A stretch of 62,840 nt of DNA from Hellea sp. (GTDB taxonomy: Bacteria > Pseudomonadota > Alphaproteobacteria > Caulobacterales > Maricaulaceae): the NCBI GenBank assembly GCA_028224375.1, contig JAOIVW010000018.1, forward strand, positions 1 to 62,840, read 5' to 3'. The notes beneath the pieces were generated by a model. That model was not told where the DNA came from, ran no database searches, and saw only the letters and a program-made list of their open reading frames with translations. A program made the translations under genes and the position numbers. Below, piece by piece: positions 44,349 through 53,442 of the stretch (within the stretch, counting starts at the first letter, position 1; every line of letters starts with the position of its first letter).

Positions 44349-44884
44349 GGAAAAAAGCTAACGCTGTCTAATGTTGTTTGTGGGAGCTCGCCAGATTTGT
44401 GAAACGTAATAATAATTTCATTTCCAACCTGACGTTCGAAAACAGTAAAGGTCTGACCCCGTTTTGTGAGGGTTTCTGTAAACTCTAGCGTGTCTGATAA
44501 GGGATCAAGACGCAGAGTCTCATAAACAAGGTGGGCCGTCTTTACAGGCTCTAGGTGTCCTGCCAGGTTCTCGCCATCAATTCGCCAAAAAGTGTGCTCT
44601 TTCAATCTTAACTTCGTTTCAAATTCACCACTGCCATATAAGTAATTTGAATTTGGAATATCAATTGAAGACATCAAGCCTTCAATATAGGCGTCCGGGG
44701 CGCCATATTTGTTAAATGTCGGCCCTAGGGCCACCTTTGCATCCCTTTCCAGAATTTCAAAATGCTCTGAGCTCATCTTTGCAATCTCTGAGTCAGAGTA
44801 TTTTGACGCAAATTCTATAGTTTCTGTTGTCGCGCAAGCAGTCAGCAGAAAAAAAGTTGGTAGGGTGAAAAAGACATGTCTCAT
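44345..44884 (-). CDS. Predicted lipoprotein, unknown function
   Basis: A 179-residue protein with a signal peptide and lipobox LLTAC (Cys17), then a soluble domain rich in charged residues (YSDSEIAKMSSEHFEILERDAKVALG, HLVYETLRLDPLSDTLEFTETL). No family is recognised. It is translated just ahead of a small membrane protein gene with a 4-nt overlap, suggesting an envelope pair. Divergent from oxyR across 138 bp. Confidence 0.75.
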   Translation of the reverse strand: MRHVFFTLPTFFLLTACATTETIEFASKYSDSEIAKMSSEHFEILERDAKVALGPTFNKYGAPDAYIEGLMSSIDIPNSNYLYGSGEFETKLRLKEHTFWRIDGENLAGHLEPVKTAHLVYETLRLDPLSDTLEFTETLTKRGQTFTVFERQVGNEIIITFHKSGELPQTTLDSVSFFP

Positions 44885-45022
44885 AATCTCAGTATATCAA
44901 TCAAAATGGAAAAGGCTATCGGCAGCACTAAGTTAGCTTTAATTTAATAGTCAGGGTTGAACTGATTCAAATTCAGCCATAAAAACTGTCTATCATTTTT
45001 ATTTTTACAATCGGCTCTACCA

Positions 45023-45928
45023 ATGAACTTACGTGATCTTGATTATATCTGCGCTGTGGCCGACCACAAACATTTTGGGCGGGCAGCCGATAGTTGCCAT
45101 GTCAGCCAACCAACCTTATCGGGGCAGATCAAAAAGTTAGAAGCCCAGCTCGGCGTCACGCTATTTGAGCGCAGTCATAAAGGCATTCGCGTAACGGATA
45201 TTGGTGAAGACATCATCAGCATAGCCCGCGAAGCGCGTGAGGCCGCCCAGCGTATTAAGTCCGTCGCAGCGTCAGCCCAAGACCCCTTGGCAGGCAATCT
45301 TTCACTCGGCCTTATTCCAACCATAGCGCCCTATCTGATTCCATTATTTGTTAGCCAGCTTCAATCCGCCATGCCCAAAATGTCAGTCGCTTACCGCGAA
45401 GATATCACGGACCGCCTTAATGAAGCTCTGCTCAATGGTGAGTTAGATGTGGCAGTCCTCGCGACCCCGCCAGAGGAAGACAGCCTCACGGCAATAGAAC
45501 TTTACTCCGAGCCGTTTTGGCTTTTATTCCCTGAAGGCCACGAGTTAGGCACCTTTAAAAACGCCAGTATGAAGGATGTAAAAGAAGATGATGTTTTGCT
45601 CCTCACCGAAGGTCATTGTTTTCGCGATCAAGCGCTATCTATCTGCCGCCCAGCCCAGAAAGCCCGCCGTCAATCGTTGCGAGCCACTAGCCTTGAAACA
45701 TTGATAAATTTGGTTGCATCAGGCCAAGGCGTGACCCTTGTACCTGCACTGGCTATGCGCGGCGGCTGGAGCCCTGAAATGGGCCTGATGAGCCACGAGC
45801 TAACCGATAAAGGGGCCGAGCGGCAAATTTACCTGACTTACCGCAAACGCTTCCCCCGAGTAGGGGCCGTGCAAGCTCTGGCAACGCTCATTCAAGATGG
45901 TTTGCCAGAGAGTGTGAGAGTGGCCTAG
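45023..45928 (+). CDS. oxyR: LysR-family peroxide sensor OxyR
   Basis: A 301-residue LysR-type regulator with an N-terminal winged HTH (MNLRDLDYICAVADHKHFGRAADSCHVSQPTLS). The redox pair Cys199 and Cys208 in LTEGHCFRDQALSICR matches the numbering and spacing of E. coli OxyR. Oxidation by hydrogen peroxide forms the disulfide that activates target genes such as katG and ahpC, none of which is adjacent. A LysR promoter-type spacer of 138 bp separates it from the divergent lipoprotein gene. Confidence 0.95.
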   Translation: MNLRDLDYICAVADHKHFGRAADSCHVSQPTLSGQIKKLEAQLGVTLFERSHKGIRVTDIGEDIISIAREAREAAQRIKSVAASAQDPLAGNLSLGLIPTIAPYLIPLFVSQLQSAMPKMSVAYREDITDRLNEALLNGELDVAVLATPPEEDSLTAIELYSEPFWLLFPEGHELGTFKNASMKDVKEDDVLLLTEGHCFRDQALSICRPAQKARRQSLRATSLETLINLVASGQGVTLVPALAMRGGWSPEMGLMSHELTDKGAERQIYLTYRKRFPRVGAVQALATLIQDGLPESVRVA

Positions 45929-45981
45929 TGCGGCAGCAAACCACGCTTGCTAATCGCGCCATCCGCATTACATAAGCTTTC

Positions 45982-47787
45982 ATGAGCACTCAAAAAAATA
46001 TCCGTAATTTTTCTATCGTGGCCCATATTGACCATGGGAAATCGACATTGGCAGACCGCTTAATTTCTTTCACAGGCGGGCTGACAGATCGCGAAATGTC
46101 CGAGCAAGTTCTTGACAATATGGATATTGAAAAAGAGCGCGGCATCACCATTAAAGCCCAGACCGTGCGCCTCGATTATAAAGCCAAAAATGGCGAAGAT
46201 TATGTGCTTAACCTTATGGATACGCCGGGTCATGTGGACTTTGCTTATGAAGTTTCCCGCAGCCTGTCCGCCTGTGAAGGCTCAATCCTTGTCGTTGATG
46301 CGTCCCAAGGCGTGGAAGCGCAAACGCTCGCCAATGTTTACCAAGCCATTGAACACGACCACGAGATTGTGCCTGTCCTAAATAAAATTGACTTGCCCGC
46401 TGCGGAGCCTGAACGTGTGCGGGCGCAAATTGAAGAAGTCATTGGCATTGACGCGTCTGAAGCTATTGAATGCTCGGCTAAATCCGGGATTGGTATTGAA
46501 GATGTTCTGGAAGCTATTTGCGAAAAACTCCCCGCCCCTAAAGAAGCTGATGCGTCTGCACCGCTCAAAGCCATGCTCGTTGATGCTTGGTACGACACCT
46601 ATATGGGCGTCGTTGTGCTGTTCCGCGTCATTGAAGGCACGGTCAAAAAAGGCATGCGTATCCGCACCATGAATACGGGCGCGAGTTACACCGTTGATAA
46701 GGTGGGTTACTTTCTGCCCAAACCCACAGATACTGACTCTATCGGCCCCGGCGAAGTTGGCTTCCTAACCGCCTCCATCAAAGAAGTCGCGGACGCGGCG
46801 GTGGGCGATACGATTACCGAAGATAAGCGCCCGACAGAAACGGCGCTTGATGGTTTTAAACCGGCTCAGCCCGTGGTCTTTTGCGGTATCTTCCCCGTCG
46901 ATGCGGCAGATTTCGAAGACCTTCGCGCCGCTATGGGGCGTTTGCGCTTGAATGATGCGAGCTTTAGTTATGAGATGGAAACATCCGCTGCGCTCGGTTT
47001 TGGCTTCCGCTGCGGCTTTCTCGGCCTGCTCCATTTGGAAATAATTCAAGAACGTTTGGAGCGTGAATTTGATCTCGACCTTATCACCACCGCGCCGTCC
47101 GTGGTCTATACGCTCAACATGCGCGACGGAAAGAAGGTGCAGCTCCATAACCCCGCCGATATGCCTGATGTGATGCAGATTGAGCACATTGAAGAGCCGT
47201 GGATTAAAGCTACCATCATGACGCCAGATGAATATCTTGGCGGCATCCTAAAGCTCTGCCAAGATCGGCGCGGCGTTCAGACAAATCTATCCTATGTTGG
47301 CTCCCGCGCTATGGTCGAATATGAACTGCCGCTCAATGAAGTTGTGTTCGACTTTTATGACCGCCTAAAATCCGTCTCCAAGGGCTATGCGAGTTTTGAC
47401 TATCAAAGCATTGGCCTGAAAGAAGGCGATTTGGTCAAGATGAGCATCATGGTCAATGGCGACCCCGTCGACGCGCTCTCTATGCTCGTCCACCGCAACA
47501 ATGCTGAGTCGCGCGGACGCCAAATGTGTGAACGCCTGAAAGACCTCATCCCAAGGCACATGTTCAAAATCCCCGTGCAAGCCGCCATCGGTGGCCGCAT
47601 CATCGCCCGCGAGACGATTGCCGCAATGCGTAAAGACGTGACCGCCAAATGCTATGGCGGCGACGCGTCCCGTAAACGCAAATTGCTCGATAAGCAGAAA
47701 AAAGGGAAGAAGCGAATGCGCCAATTTGGGCGCGTAGAGATACCACAAGAGGCGTTTATTGCGGCGCTTAAGATGGACGATTCGTGA
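45982..47787 (+). CDS. lepA: Elongation factor 4 (LepA)
   Basis: A 601-residue ribosomal GTPase: [12 protein letters not shown] (G1), [12 protein letters not shown] (G2), DTPGHVDF (G3), NKIDLP (G4), SAKSG (G5), then the EF-G-like domains and the LepA-specific C-terminal domain ([26 protein letters not shown]). It moves ribosomes backward or aids subunit biogenesis, depending on the account. It starts 53 nt after oxyR. Length and motifs are complete. Confidence 0.97.
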   Translation: MSTQKNIRNFSIVAHIDHGKSTLADRLISFTGGLTDREMSEQVLDNMDIEKERGITIKAQTVRLDYKAKNGEDYVLNLMDTPGHVDFAYEVSRSLSACEGSILVVDASQGVEAQTLANVYQAIEHDHEIVPVLNKIDLPAAEPERVRAQIEEVIGIDASEAIECSAKSGIGIEDVLEAICEKLPAPKEADASAPLKAMLVDAWYDTYMGVVVLFRVIEGTVKKGMRIRTMNTGASYTVDKVGYFLPKPTDTDSIGPGEVGFLTASIKEVADAAVGDTITEDKRPTETALDGFKPAQPVVFCGIFPVDAADFEDLRAAMGRLRLNDASFSYEMETSAALGFGFRCGFLGLLHLEIIQERLEREFDLDLITTAPSVVYTLNMRDGKKVQLHNPADMPDVMQIEHIEEPWIKATIMTPDEYLGGILKLCQDRRGVQTNLSYVGSRAMVEYELPLNEVVFDFYDRLKSVSKGYASFDYQSIGLKEGDLVKMSIMVNGDPVDALSMLVHRNNAESRGRQMCERLKDLIPRHMFKIPVQAAIGGRIIARETIAAMRKDVTAKCYGGDASRKRKLLDKQKKGKKRMRQFGRVEIPQEAFIAALKMDDS

Positions 47788-47828
47788 CCCGCTAACCCGT
47801 CATACCCAAGCAGGGTACCATCCTCCGC

Positions 47829-48257
47829 CTAAGCCAATAACATCCTCAGAGCCGACTTTTCTCTGACAATATCGGCCAAAGAAAACCCCTCCAATGTCTT
47901 ATAAAACGCCGTTTGAGCTTCAGCCAGAGCGTGCTTAAGCCCGCAACTCGGACGAATGCAACAGGTTCCGCCATTAGCCCGCATACAATCCACTAATGCC
48001 GTGCCCGCCTCTGTCGCTTTAACGACTTGGCCAATATTTATGTCGTCCAAACTACGGCGCAAAGTCATGCCCCCTGCCCGTCCTCGTTCGGAGTTTACAT
48101 AGCCTTCGCGTGCGAGCCATTGCGCCGCTTTGGCAACATGATGAAAAGAGATGTCGTAAGCGGAAGCGATTTCATCCGCCGTGGATTTCTCGCCTTCATG
48201 GGCTGCGAGATAAATCAAGACGCGTAATGTGTAATCTGAAAAGGTCGTTATATTCAT
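47829..48257 (-). CDS. nsrR: Rrf2-family nitric oxide sensor NsrR
   Basis: A 142-residue Rrf2 regulator: winged HTH (MNITTFSDYTLRVLIYLAAHEG) and the [4Fe-4S] cysteine set Cys91, Cys99, Cys100 and Cys105 in DCMRANGGTCCIRPSCGL. NsrR represses NO-detoxification genes until its cluster is nitrosylated. ATG 48257 is preferred; the longer frame to 48500 would read into the 13-bp tandem array. The gene diverges from a small membrane protein and a truncated haemoglobin, both plausible targets. The RBS GGAGG is 10 nt upstream. Confidence 0.92.
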   Translation of the reverse strand: MNITTFSDYTLRVLIYLAAHEGEKSTADEIASAYDISFHHVAKAAQWLAREGYVNSERGRAGGMTLRRSLDDINIGQVVKATEAGTALVDCMRANGGTCCIRPSCGLKHALAEAQTAFYKTLEGFSLADIVREKSALRMLLA

Positions 48258-48310
48258 TCGTTTAGGGCCTCCATCATCTTCGTGCTTGACCCCATTATAA
48301 ATGAAGCGCA

Positions 48311-48377
48311 TATAATACGCAAATATAATACGCAAATATAATACGCAAATATAATACGCAAATATAATACGTATTAT
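48311..48377. promoter_or_regulatory. Five TATAAT boxes in a 13-bp tandem array
   Basis: TATAAT occurs at 48311, 48324, 48337, 48350 and 48363, exactly 13 bp apart, in the unit TATAATACGCAAA. The last copy turns into the perfect palindrome ATAATACGTATTAT at 48364-48377. The array fills the nsrR/globin intergenic region, 53-120 bp upstream of nsrR and 10 bp before the small ORF at 48388. AT-rich dyads of this kind could be NsrR operators, and repeat number could tune promoter strength (inference). Confidence 0.9.
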
Positions 48378-48387
48378 CGGAAATATC

Positions 48388-48558
48388 ATGGCATTCTTAA
48401 AAGGACTCGTCACATTATTCCTGCTACCGGGAACACTTGTGCTCGGCGCAATGAATATATCCGTTGAGAATGATGGCGGAGTTTTTCGCTCGCTTATCAA
48501 TATGATATTTTGGGGCTTTGTTGGCGTTATTATTACCCTGCCCCTTATGTTGGGATAG
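48388..48558 (+). CDS. 56-residue small membrane protein upstream of globin
   Basis: MAFLKGLVTLFLLPGTLVLG begins an ORF with two hydrophobic stretches (about 5-22 and 37-55) and a polar loop NISVENDGG between them, so two TM helices are likely. The stop TAG lies 3 nt before the globin ATG, so the two are translated together. RBS GGAA is weak. Not recognised. Context suggests a role linked to nitric oxide defence (inference). Confidence 0.7.
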   Translation: MAFLKGLVTLFLLPGTLVLGAMNISVENDGGVFRSLINMIFWGFVGVIITLPLMLG

Positions 48559-48561
48559 ACA

Positions 48562-48987
48562 ATGGCCGCCTTATTATCTGAAGCTGATATTCAGCGCGTC
48601 GTCAGAAATTTTTACCAAGAGGTTCAAACCGACGATGTGCTCGCGCCTATGTTTGCTTTGAAAATAGGCCCCGAAGATTGGGCCGCGCATATGGATCATA
48701 TTGCAGACTTTTGGTCATCAATCTTTTTAAAGACAGCTCGTTTCAAGGGTAACCCCATGCTGAAACATGCGGCGCTACCGGGGCTGACACCCGCTCATTT
48801 CAACCGCTGGCTTGCGCTGTTCAAAGATGTTTCAGCTCGCACCTTAAAGCCTGAGCAAGCAAAAGCGATGCAAACAATGGCCGAGAATATTGGTCAAAGT
48901 TTGCAAATGGGCCTAGCATTTAATTATGAAAAACACGGGGATTTAGATCACCCCTTTAAAGACTATGGGCTGCGCCGACCGCCTTAA
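48562..48987 (+). CDS. Group III truncated haemoglobin
   Basis: A 141-residue globin of the TrHb3 type (FYQEVQTDDVLAPMFALKIG, WAAHMDHIADFWSSIFLKTARFKGNPMLKHAAL). His in LKHAAL is the proximal ligand candidate and the family's short pre-helix A is present. Such globins dioxygenate or reduce nitric oxide, or handle peroxynitrite. The divergent nsrR and shared palindromic array make NO regulation likely. The 3' end overlaps a thioredoxin-like lipoprotein gene by 4 bp. Confidence 0.9.
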   Translation: MAALLSEADIQRVVRNFYQEVQTDDVLAPMFALKIGPEDWAAHMDHIADFWSSIFLKTARFKGNPMLKHAALPGLTPAHFNRWLALFKDVSARTLKPEQAKAMQTMAENIGQSLQMGLAFNYEKHGDLDHPFKDYGLRRPP

Positions 48988-49697
48988 ACCTTAGGACAAC
49001 GCTTCCTTGCCGTCACAGGCTCACCTGCTTCGGCCATGCCGATTTTCTCAAGCGATGTGGCGGCGCCTGCGGCCCAGTCGCAGTAAATCTCTTTGGCTTC
49101 CCATTCACTCTCGGAGCTCATTTCGCCTGTCCTAGGATTGACGAAAACGACGAAGGGTGACCAGACGCGTTTCCAGCCTGCAGCCTGAGCCATCTCTGTG
49201 ATGCCGAGTTCATCTGCTAAAGCGAGGCCATGTTCAGAGCGGGCATGGAGACGGACAAAGGGAAACTTGATAGGCTTTCCTTCAGCTTTATATTTTGCGT
49301 ATTCTGCCCCAGATAAATATTTTGCGACCTCATAGCTTTTAAGCGGATCATTGGGATCCATAATCTCTGATTCTAGCTTTATGCAATAGGGGCATTTATT
49401 AAATCCGAAAATCACCATGAGCGGCTTATCCATCGCATTCGCCGTGCCGAGGGCCCGCGTATAAGTCAGTTTAGAATCGCGGCAATTATGGTATTTCAAA
49501 TCGCGCGGCACCTCATCAACGCAGCCTTTTATGCGCGGAATACCATTGTAATCCAGCGCTGCTTTAAAAACAGCTGCGCGCTCAAAGGCGTCAATCGAGA
49601 TGGTAGGGGCAGAAATTGGCACGGCGACATCCTTAGAGCCGCAAGCAGAGAGACCTAAGCCTAGGCAAAGGGCAGCCATAAGAAAGAGACGCATCAT
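48984..49697 (-). CDS. Thioredoxin-like lipoprotein
   Basis: A 237-residue exported protein. A lipobox-like LSAC (Cys19) follows a hydrophobic signal, and a thioredoxin-like core shows LMVIFGFNKCPYCIKLESEIM with CPYC at 102-105. Extra cysteines (Cys59, Cys72 and a C-terminal pair CDW, RKRC) could form further disulfides. The mature protein probably sits on the periplasmic face of a membrane and handles thiol-disulfide exchange, but the partner is unknown. Converges on the globin gene. Confidence 0.85.
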   Translation of the reverse strand: MMRLFLMAALCLGLGLSACGSKDVAVPISAPTISIDAFERAAVFKAALDYNGIPRIKGCVDEVPRDLKYHNCRDSKLTYTRALGTANAMDKPLMVIFGFNKCPYCIKLESEIMDPNDPLKSYEVAKYLSGAEYAKYKAEGKPIKFPFVRLHARSEHGLALADELGITEMAQAAGWKRVWSPFVVFVNPRTGEMSSESEWEAKEIYCDWAAGAATSLEKIGMAEAGEPVTARKRCPKV

Positions 49698-49780
49698 AAA
49701 TTCCCCAGATATTTAGAAGCAGACTATCTAGCAAGGAGCCGAAAAGACAATGACGTTTTTGGGAGCGCAGCTTCTAATCT

Positions 49781-49919
49781 GTCATTCCGTCTCACCTTTT
49801 TAGCTTGCTAAAAAGTGGCGGAACCCATGCCTAGATGTTGAGCCTAAATGTAAATTTGCCGATAAACGAAATATCAAGGCATGGGTACCGTCACGACTGC
49901 GTCGTGTGTCGGTATGACA
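49781..49919. repeat. Dispersed long-hairpin repeat, copy B
   Basis: Located between the thioredoxin-like gene and the end of ileS. It begins GTCATTCCGTCTCA and contains the inverted pair GGAACCCATGCC and GGCATGGGTACC; it ends GGTATGACA. The left arm is close to copies A and C (439-583, 60598-60733), while the middle is diverged. Nothing else is visible in the 49698-49930 gap. Confidence 0.75.
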
Positions 49920-49930
49920 AAAAGAGAGAG

Positions 49931-52885
49931 TTACGCGCCCGCCTCAAACGCCTTCACAGCCGCGGCATCTCTCGGCGTGATGTCGCCCTCCCCTTTAAAG
50001 TATTTCCAGCTACGTTCGCATTTGGTGTAGTTATTTAATGAACTTAAGGCTGTTACGTTCACCTCTTCATCACCCACGGACATATTGCATTCGCTGACAA
50101 TAATATAGTCCGCCAACGTGTCTTTCGGATCTTCGGGAGACGAATATTCATTTTTGAAATCTATGTCCAAATAGTCCACACAATGCATGTCATCACCGAG
50201 CACAGAAATATCTACGCGTGCTTCCAAGCTAGACCTTATTGTTCCATCTTTTCTCAACGGTTCAATTGCTTCATAAATCTGGGAACGTGTTTCTCTAACT
50301 CTACCCATAAAAGCGTCAAGACTTTTATCTAGCCACGCCTCAGGTGCGTCTCTGAACAATTCCATATGCACGGATTTATCCTCGCTCGGATGGCGGGCTT
50401 GCCAGACTTCTTCCATGGTAAAGCACATGATGGGCGCGAGCCATGTTGTCAGGCGCTGAAAGACTTCATTGATGACCGTGCGGCAAGCACGGCGCCGCGT
50501 TGAGTTCAGCGGATCACAATAAAGCGCGTCTTTGCGAATATCGAAATAGAAGGCTGAGAGATCGACGGTACACAAATTAAATAATGTACTGAAAATCTTT
50601 TTATGGTCGTGATCGCGGATAGCCGCTTCATGCTCAGCTGTGATTTCCGCGAGGCGGTGCAGTACCCATTTTTCGAGCGCGGGCATATCGGCGTAATCCA
50701 CCGCATCGGACTCGTCATAACCGTCCAGAGCGCCAATCATATAGCGGAGCGTATTGCGCATTTTGCGGTAAGCATCAGCGCTGGTCTGGATGATTTCACG
50801 TCCGATCTTTAGATCATTCGCCCAATCCGAGCTCGCTGTCCAGATACGCATGATTTCCGCGCCATATTGTTTGGAGATATCTTCAGGGCTCATGGTGTTA
50901 CCGAGGGATTTGGACATTTTCAGGCCCTTCTCATCGACAACAAAGCCGTGGGTCAGCACGCCGTCATAAGGAGCTTCGCCGTATACCGCGCAGGACTCAA
51001 GTAATGAACTTTGGAACCAACCGCGATGTTGGTCGGAGCCTTCGAGATAAAGATCAGCGCGATCTTTCAAATCGTCGCGACGTTTGAGACAGAAGGCATG
51101 GGTCGAACCACTATCAAACCAGACATCGAGAATATCTGTAACCTTGCTCCAACCTTCATTATTGTCAGGCATGAAGTCTTCGAGCGGGGTTTCAAACCAG
51201 CCATCCACGCCGACTTTTTCAACAGCGGCGAGGATACGGGCATTGATAGCGTCAGCATCATCGCGTTCTGTGTGAAGCTCTCCATCAGGGCCAACAATCA
51301 AGGTAATCGGGACGCCCCAATTGCGTTGACGGGAGATAAGCCAATCGGGACGGTCAGCAACCATTGTGCCAATTCTATTTCTTCCGCGATCCGGCCAGAA
51401 TTTTGTTTTTTCGATTTGCGCTACAGCTTTATCGCGAAGACCGCCCTTGGACATAGAGATGAACCATTGCGGCGTCGCGCGGCGAATGACGGGCGCTTTG
51501 GAACGCCAAGAGTGAGCATCGCGAAGAGTGAGCATACCCCGCGCCAAGAGGTTGCCGCATTCCACAAGCGCTTTCAGAACTTCAGGATTAGCTTTGCCGT
51601 CCTGCCCGCGTTTCTTCCCGCTCGTGCGAATAACATCGAGCCCTTGGAAACGGGTCGGCATGATATCGGTGTAACAGCCTGCATCATCCATGGTCATCGG
51701 AACGATGGGGTCGATACCTAAAGCTTCGAGCTTTTTCTGATTGGAAATCCAAACAACATAGTCATCCTCACCATGACTCGGTGCAGTATGGACAAAGCCC
51801 GTACCTGCATCGGCGGTAACGTGAGAGCCTTCGAGGAGCGGTACAGGGAAATCATATTTGCCTTCAGCATCGGACATGCTTTTGAGGGGGTGCGATAAAA
51901 TAAGGTTACGAGGAGAAACTCTTGCCATGCGACTCCAAGACTTAATCAGGCCTGCTTTCGCAATACTTTCCCACAATTGTTCAGCGGCTATGAAGTTTTC
52001 TCCTACACAAGCCCAAGGCGCAAATTCTGACTCTTCCAGTTCATCCACGCGGTACACAGAATAACTAATACTGTCAGAAAAGGATACAGCACGATTAGCT
52101 GGAATTGTCCAAGGGGTAGTGGTCCAAATAAGAACGCTTGAGTTTCGAATTGCATTCGCAGCCTTTTCTTCACCTTCAGGCCATTCAAGAATATTAAACG
52201 CTTTGTCGGCGTCATAAACAGGAAACTTCACATAAATCTGGGTTGCTTTCCTATCCGCATATTCCACTTCGGCTTCGGCCAAGGCCGTTTGTTCGACGGG
52301 GCTCCACATGATGGGTTTTGAGCCTCTGTAAAGCTGACCTGTTTTCGCAATTTTCAAAAGCTCGGCGCAAATGTCGGCTTCGCTTTGGAAGTTCATTGTC
52401 TTGTAGGGGTTATCCCATTCGCCGACCACGCCGAGGCGTTTAAATTCTTCGCGCTGCACATCGAGCCAGCCGGCCGCATATTCACGGCAACGGCTACGAA
52501 ATTCACTGCCCGGCACGTCGTCTTTGCTGCGGCCTTTACCGCGAAATTCTTCTTCGACTTTCCATTCAATCGGCAGACCATGACAATCCCAGCCCGGCAC
52601 ATAATGCGCGTCATAGCCGAGCATTTGGTGCGAGCGGTTGACGATGTCTTTGAGGATTTTATTCAGCGCTGTGCCCATATGAATATGACCATTGGCATAA
52701 GGCGGACCGTCATGAAGGATATATTGCTCGCGGCCTTTGGACTGCTCGCGCAGGCGCTCAAATAAACCAATTTTGTTCCAATGGGCGAGCCATTCAGGCT
52801 CTTTCTTGGGCAGGCCAGCCCGCATAGGGAAATCGGTCTTGGGAAGGAAAAGCGTGTCGCGGTAATCGCGTTTTTCATCTGTCAT
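49931..52885 (-). CDS. ileS: Isoleucyl-tRNA synthetase
   Basis: A 984-residue class I synthetase: HIGH box PYANGHIHMG, KMSKS box GLKMSKSLGN, CP1 editing domain, and the anticodon-binding C-terminus. The terminal zinc site seen in E. coli is missing: KCERSW retains one Cys, as in other alphaproteobacterial forms. Some inserts (for example around VYRVDELEESEFAPWACVG and CVDYLDIDFKNEYSSPEDP) read less conserved than the rest. It is transcribed leftward; a hairpin lies in its leader at 52927-52952. Confidence 0.97.
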   Translation of the reverse strand: MTDEKRDYRDTLFLPKTDFPMRAGLPKKEPEWLAHWNKIGLFERLREQSKGREQYILHDGPPYANGHIHMGTALNKILKDIVNRSHQMLGYDAHYVPGWDCHGLPIEWKVEEEFRGKGRSKDDVPGSEFRSRCREYAAGWLDVQREEFKRLGVVGEWDNPYKTMNFQSEADICAELLKIAKTGQLYRGSKPIMWSPVEQTALAEAEVEYADRKATQIYVKFPVYDADKAFNILEWPEGEEKAANAIRNSSVLIWTTTPWTIPANRAVSFSDSISYSVYRVDELEESEFAPWACVGENFIAAEQLWESIAKAGLIKSWSRMARVSPRNLILSHPLKSMSDAEGKYDFPVPLLEGSHVTADAGTGFVHTAPSHGEDDYVVWISNQKKLEALGIDPIVPMTMDDAGCYTDIMPTRFQGLDVIRTSGKKRGQDGKANPEVLKALVECGNLLARGMLTLRDAHSWRSKAPVIRRATPQWFISMSKGGLRDKAVAQIEKTKFWPDRGRNRIGTMVADRPDWLISRQRNWGVPITLIVGPDGELHTERDDADAINARILAAVEKVGVDGWFETPLEDFMPDNNEGWSKVTDILDVWFDSGSTHAFCLKRRDDLKDRADLYLEGSDQHRGWFQSSLLESCAVYGEAPYDGVLTHGFVVDEKGLKMSKSLGNTMSPEDISKQYGAEIMRIWTASSDWANDLKIGREIIQTSADAYRKMRNTLRYMIGALDGYDESDAVDYADMPALEKWVLHRLAEITAEHEAAIRDHDHKKIFSTLFNLCTVDLSAFYFDIRKDALYCDPLNSTRRRACRTVINEVFQRLTTWLAPIMCFTMEEVWQARHPSEDKSVHMELFRDAPEAWLDKSLDAFMGRVRETRSQIYEAIEPLRKDGTIRSSLEARVDISVLGDDMHCVDYLDIDFKNEYSSPEDPKDTLADYIIVSECNMSVGDEEVNVTALSSLNNYTKCERSWKYFKGEGDITPRDAAAVKAFEAGA

Positions 52886-52926
52886 TTTAATCTCGAAAAG
52901 GGGTGTTGAAGGTCAGGCGTCATTAT

Positions 52927-52952
52927 CCCGATAAGCGTTTTAGCCTATCGGG
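52927..52952 (-). promoter_or_regulatory. Hairpin in the ileS leader
   Basis: CCCGATA-GC and GC-TATCGGG arms around an AT loop, read on the minus strand about 40 nt upstream of the ileS ATG. There is no U-tract, so not a plain terminator. No T-box sequence was recognised. Confidence 0.4.
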
Positions 52953-53019
52953 CCGATAATTCGTATTATGATAGCGCTATTCAACATAAGCGCGGGGTAA
53001 CACAGGGGGTCAGACTCGT

Positions 53020-53388
53020 CTAGTCTTTTGGCCTCAGCTTTAAATCAATAAGCTCGCGCTTTATCTTGGCCAAGGTGAAGCCGATGTTACGGCGCTTAAT
53101 CTGGCCGATAGGGACATAGGCCAGCTTCTCGCGGTAAGCGTCTTCATATTTACGCTTTAATTCAAAATGCAGCGAGCGGATCATGATGATATGTCCGCCG
53201 CGCACGAGGATAAAATAAAGAGCAAAAAATCCGACAATGACAGCCTTATGATTTAACCCAACAGCATCCGAGTCGATGAGGCGCAAAAGCCCTAAAATGA
53301 CCAATAGGATAACAGCGCTCGGTAAGACGCAACTTTGCAGCCAATAGCGCAAAGACAGCCAGTCACGTTCGAGAAGTTCCGGGGTCAT
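53020..53388 (-). CDS. Small two-TM membrane protein, unknown function
   Basis: A 122-residue protein with two TM helices (VLPSAVILLVILGLLRLI and AVIVGFFALYFILVRGGHIIMI) and a basic cytoplasmic C-terminus (KRKYEDAYREK, IKRRNIGFTLAKIKRELIDLKLRPKD). I do not recognise the family. It is downstream of the alpha/beta hydrolase gene on the same strand (54 nt gap) and may share its transcript. The coding call is moderately secure from length and composition. Confidence 0.7.
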   Translation of the reverse strand: MTPELLERDWLSLRYWLQSCVLPSAVILLVILGLLRLIDSDAVGLNHKAVIVGFFALYFILVRGGHIIMIRSLHFELKRKYEDAYREKLAYVPIGQIKRRNIGFTLAKIKRELIDLKLRPKD

Positions 53389-53442
53389 AACGACAATATA
53401 TACGAAAAGGTCACCTCTTACGATGACGCTTTCATAAAGTTA

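Noticed and set aside
48311..48377. Possible CRISPR array
   Set aside because: Units are 13 bp with no spacers; this is a simple tandem repeat.
52886..53019. T-box riboswitch in front of ileS
   Set aside because: Only a plain hairpin is present; the T-box consensus was not found and T-boxes are not expected in this lineage.
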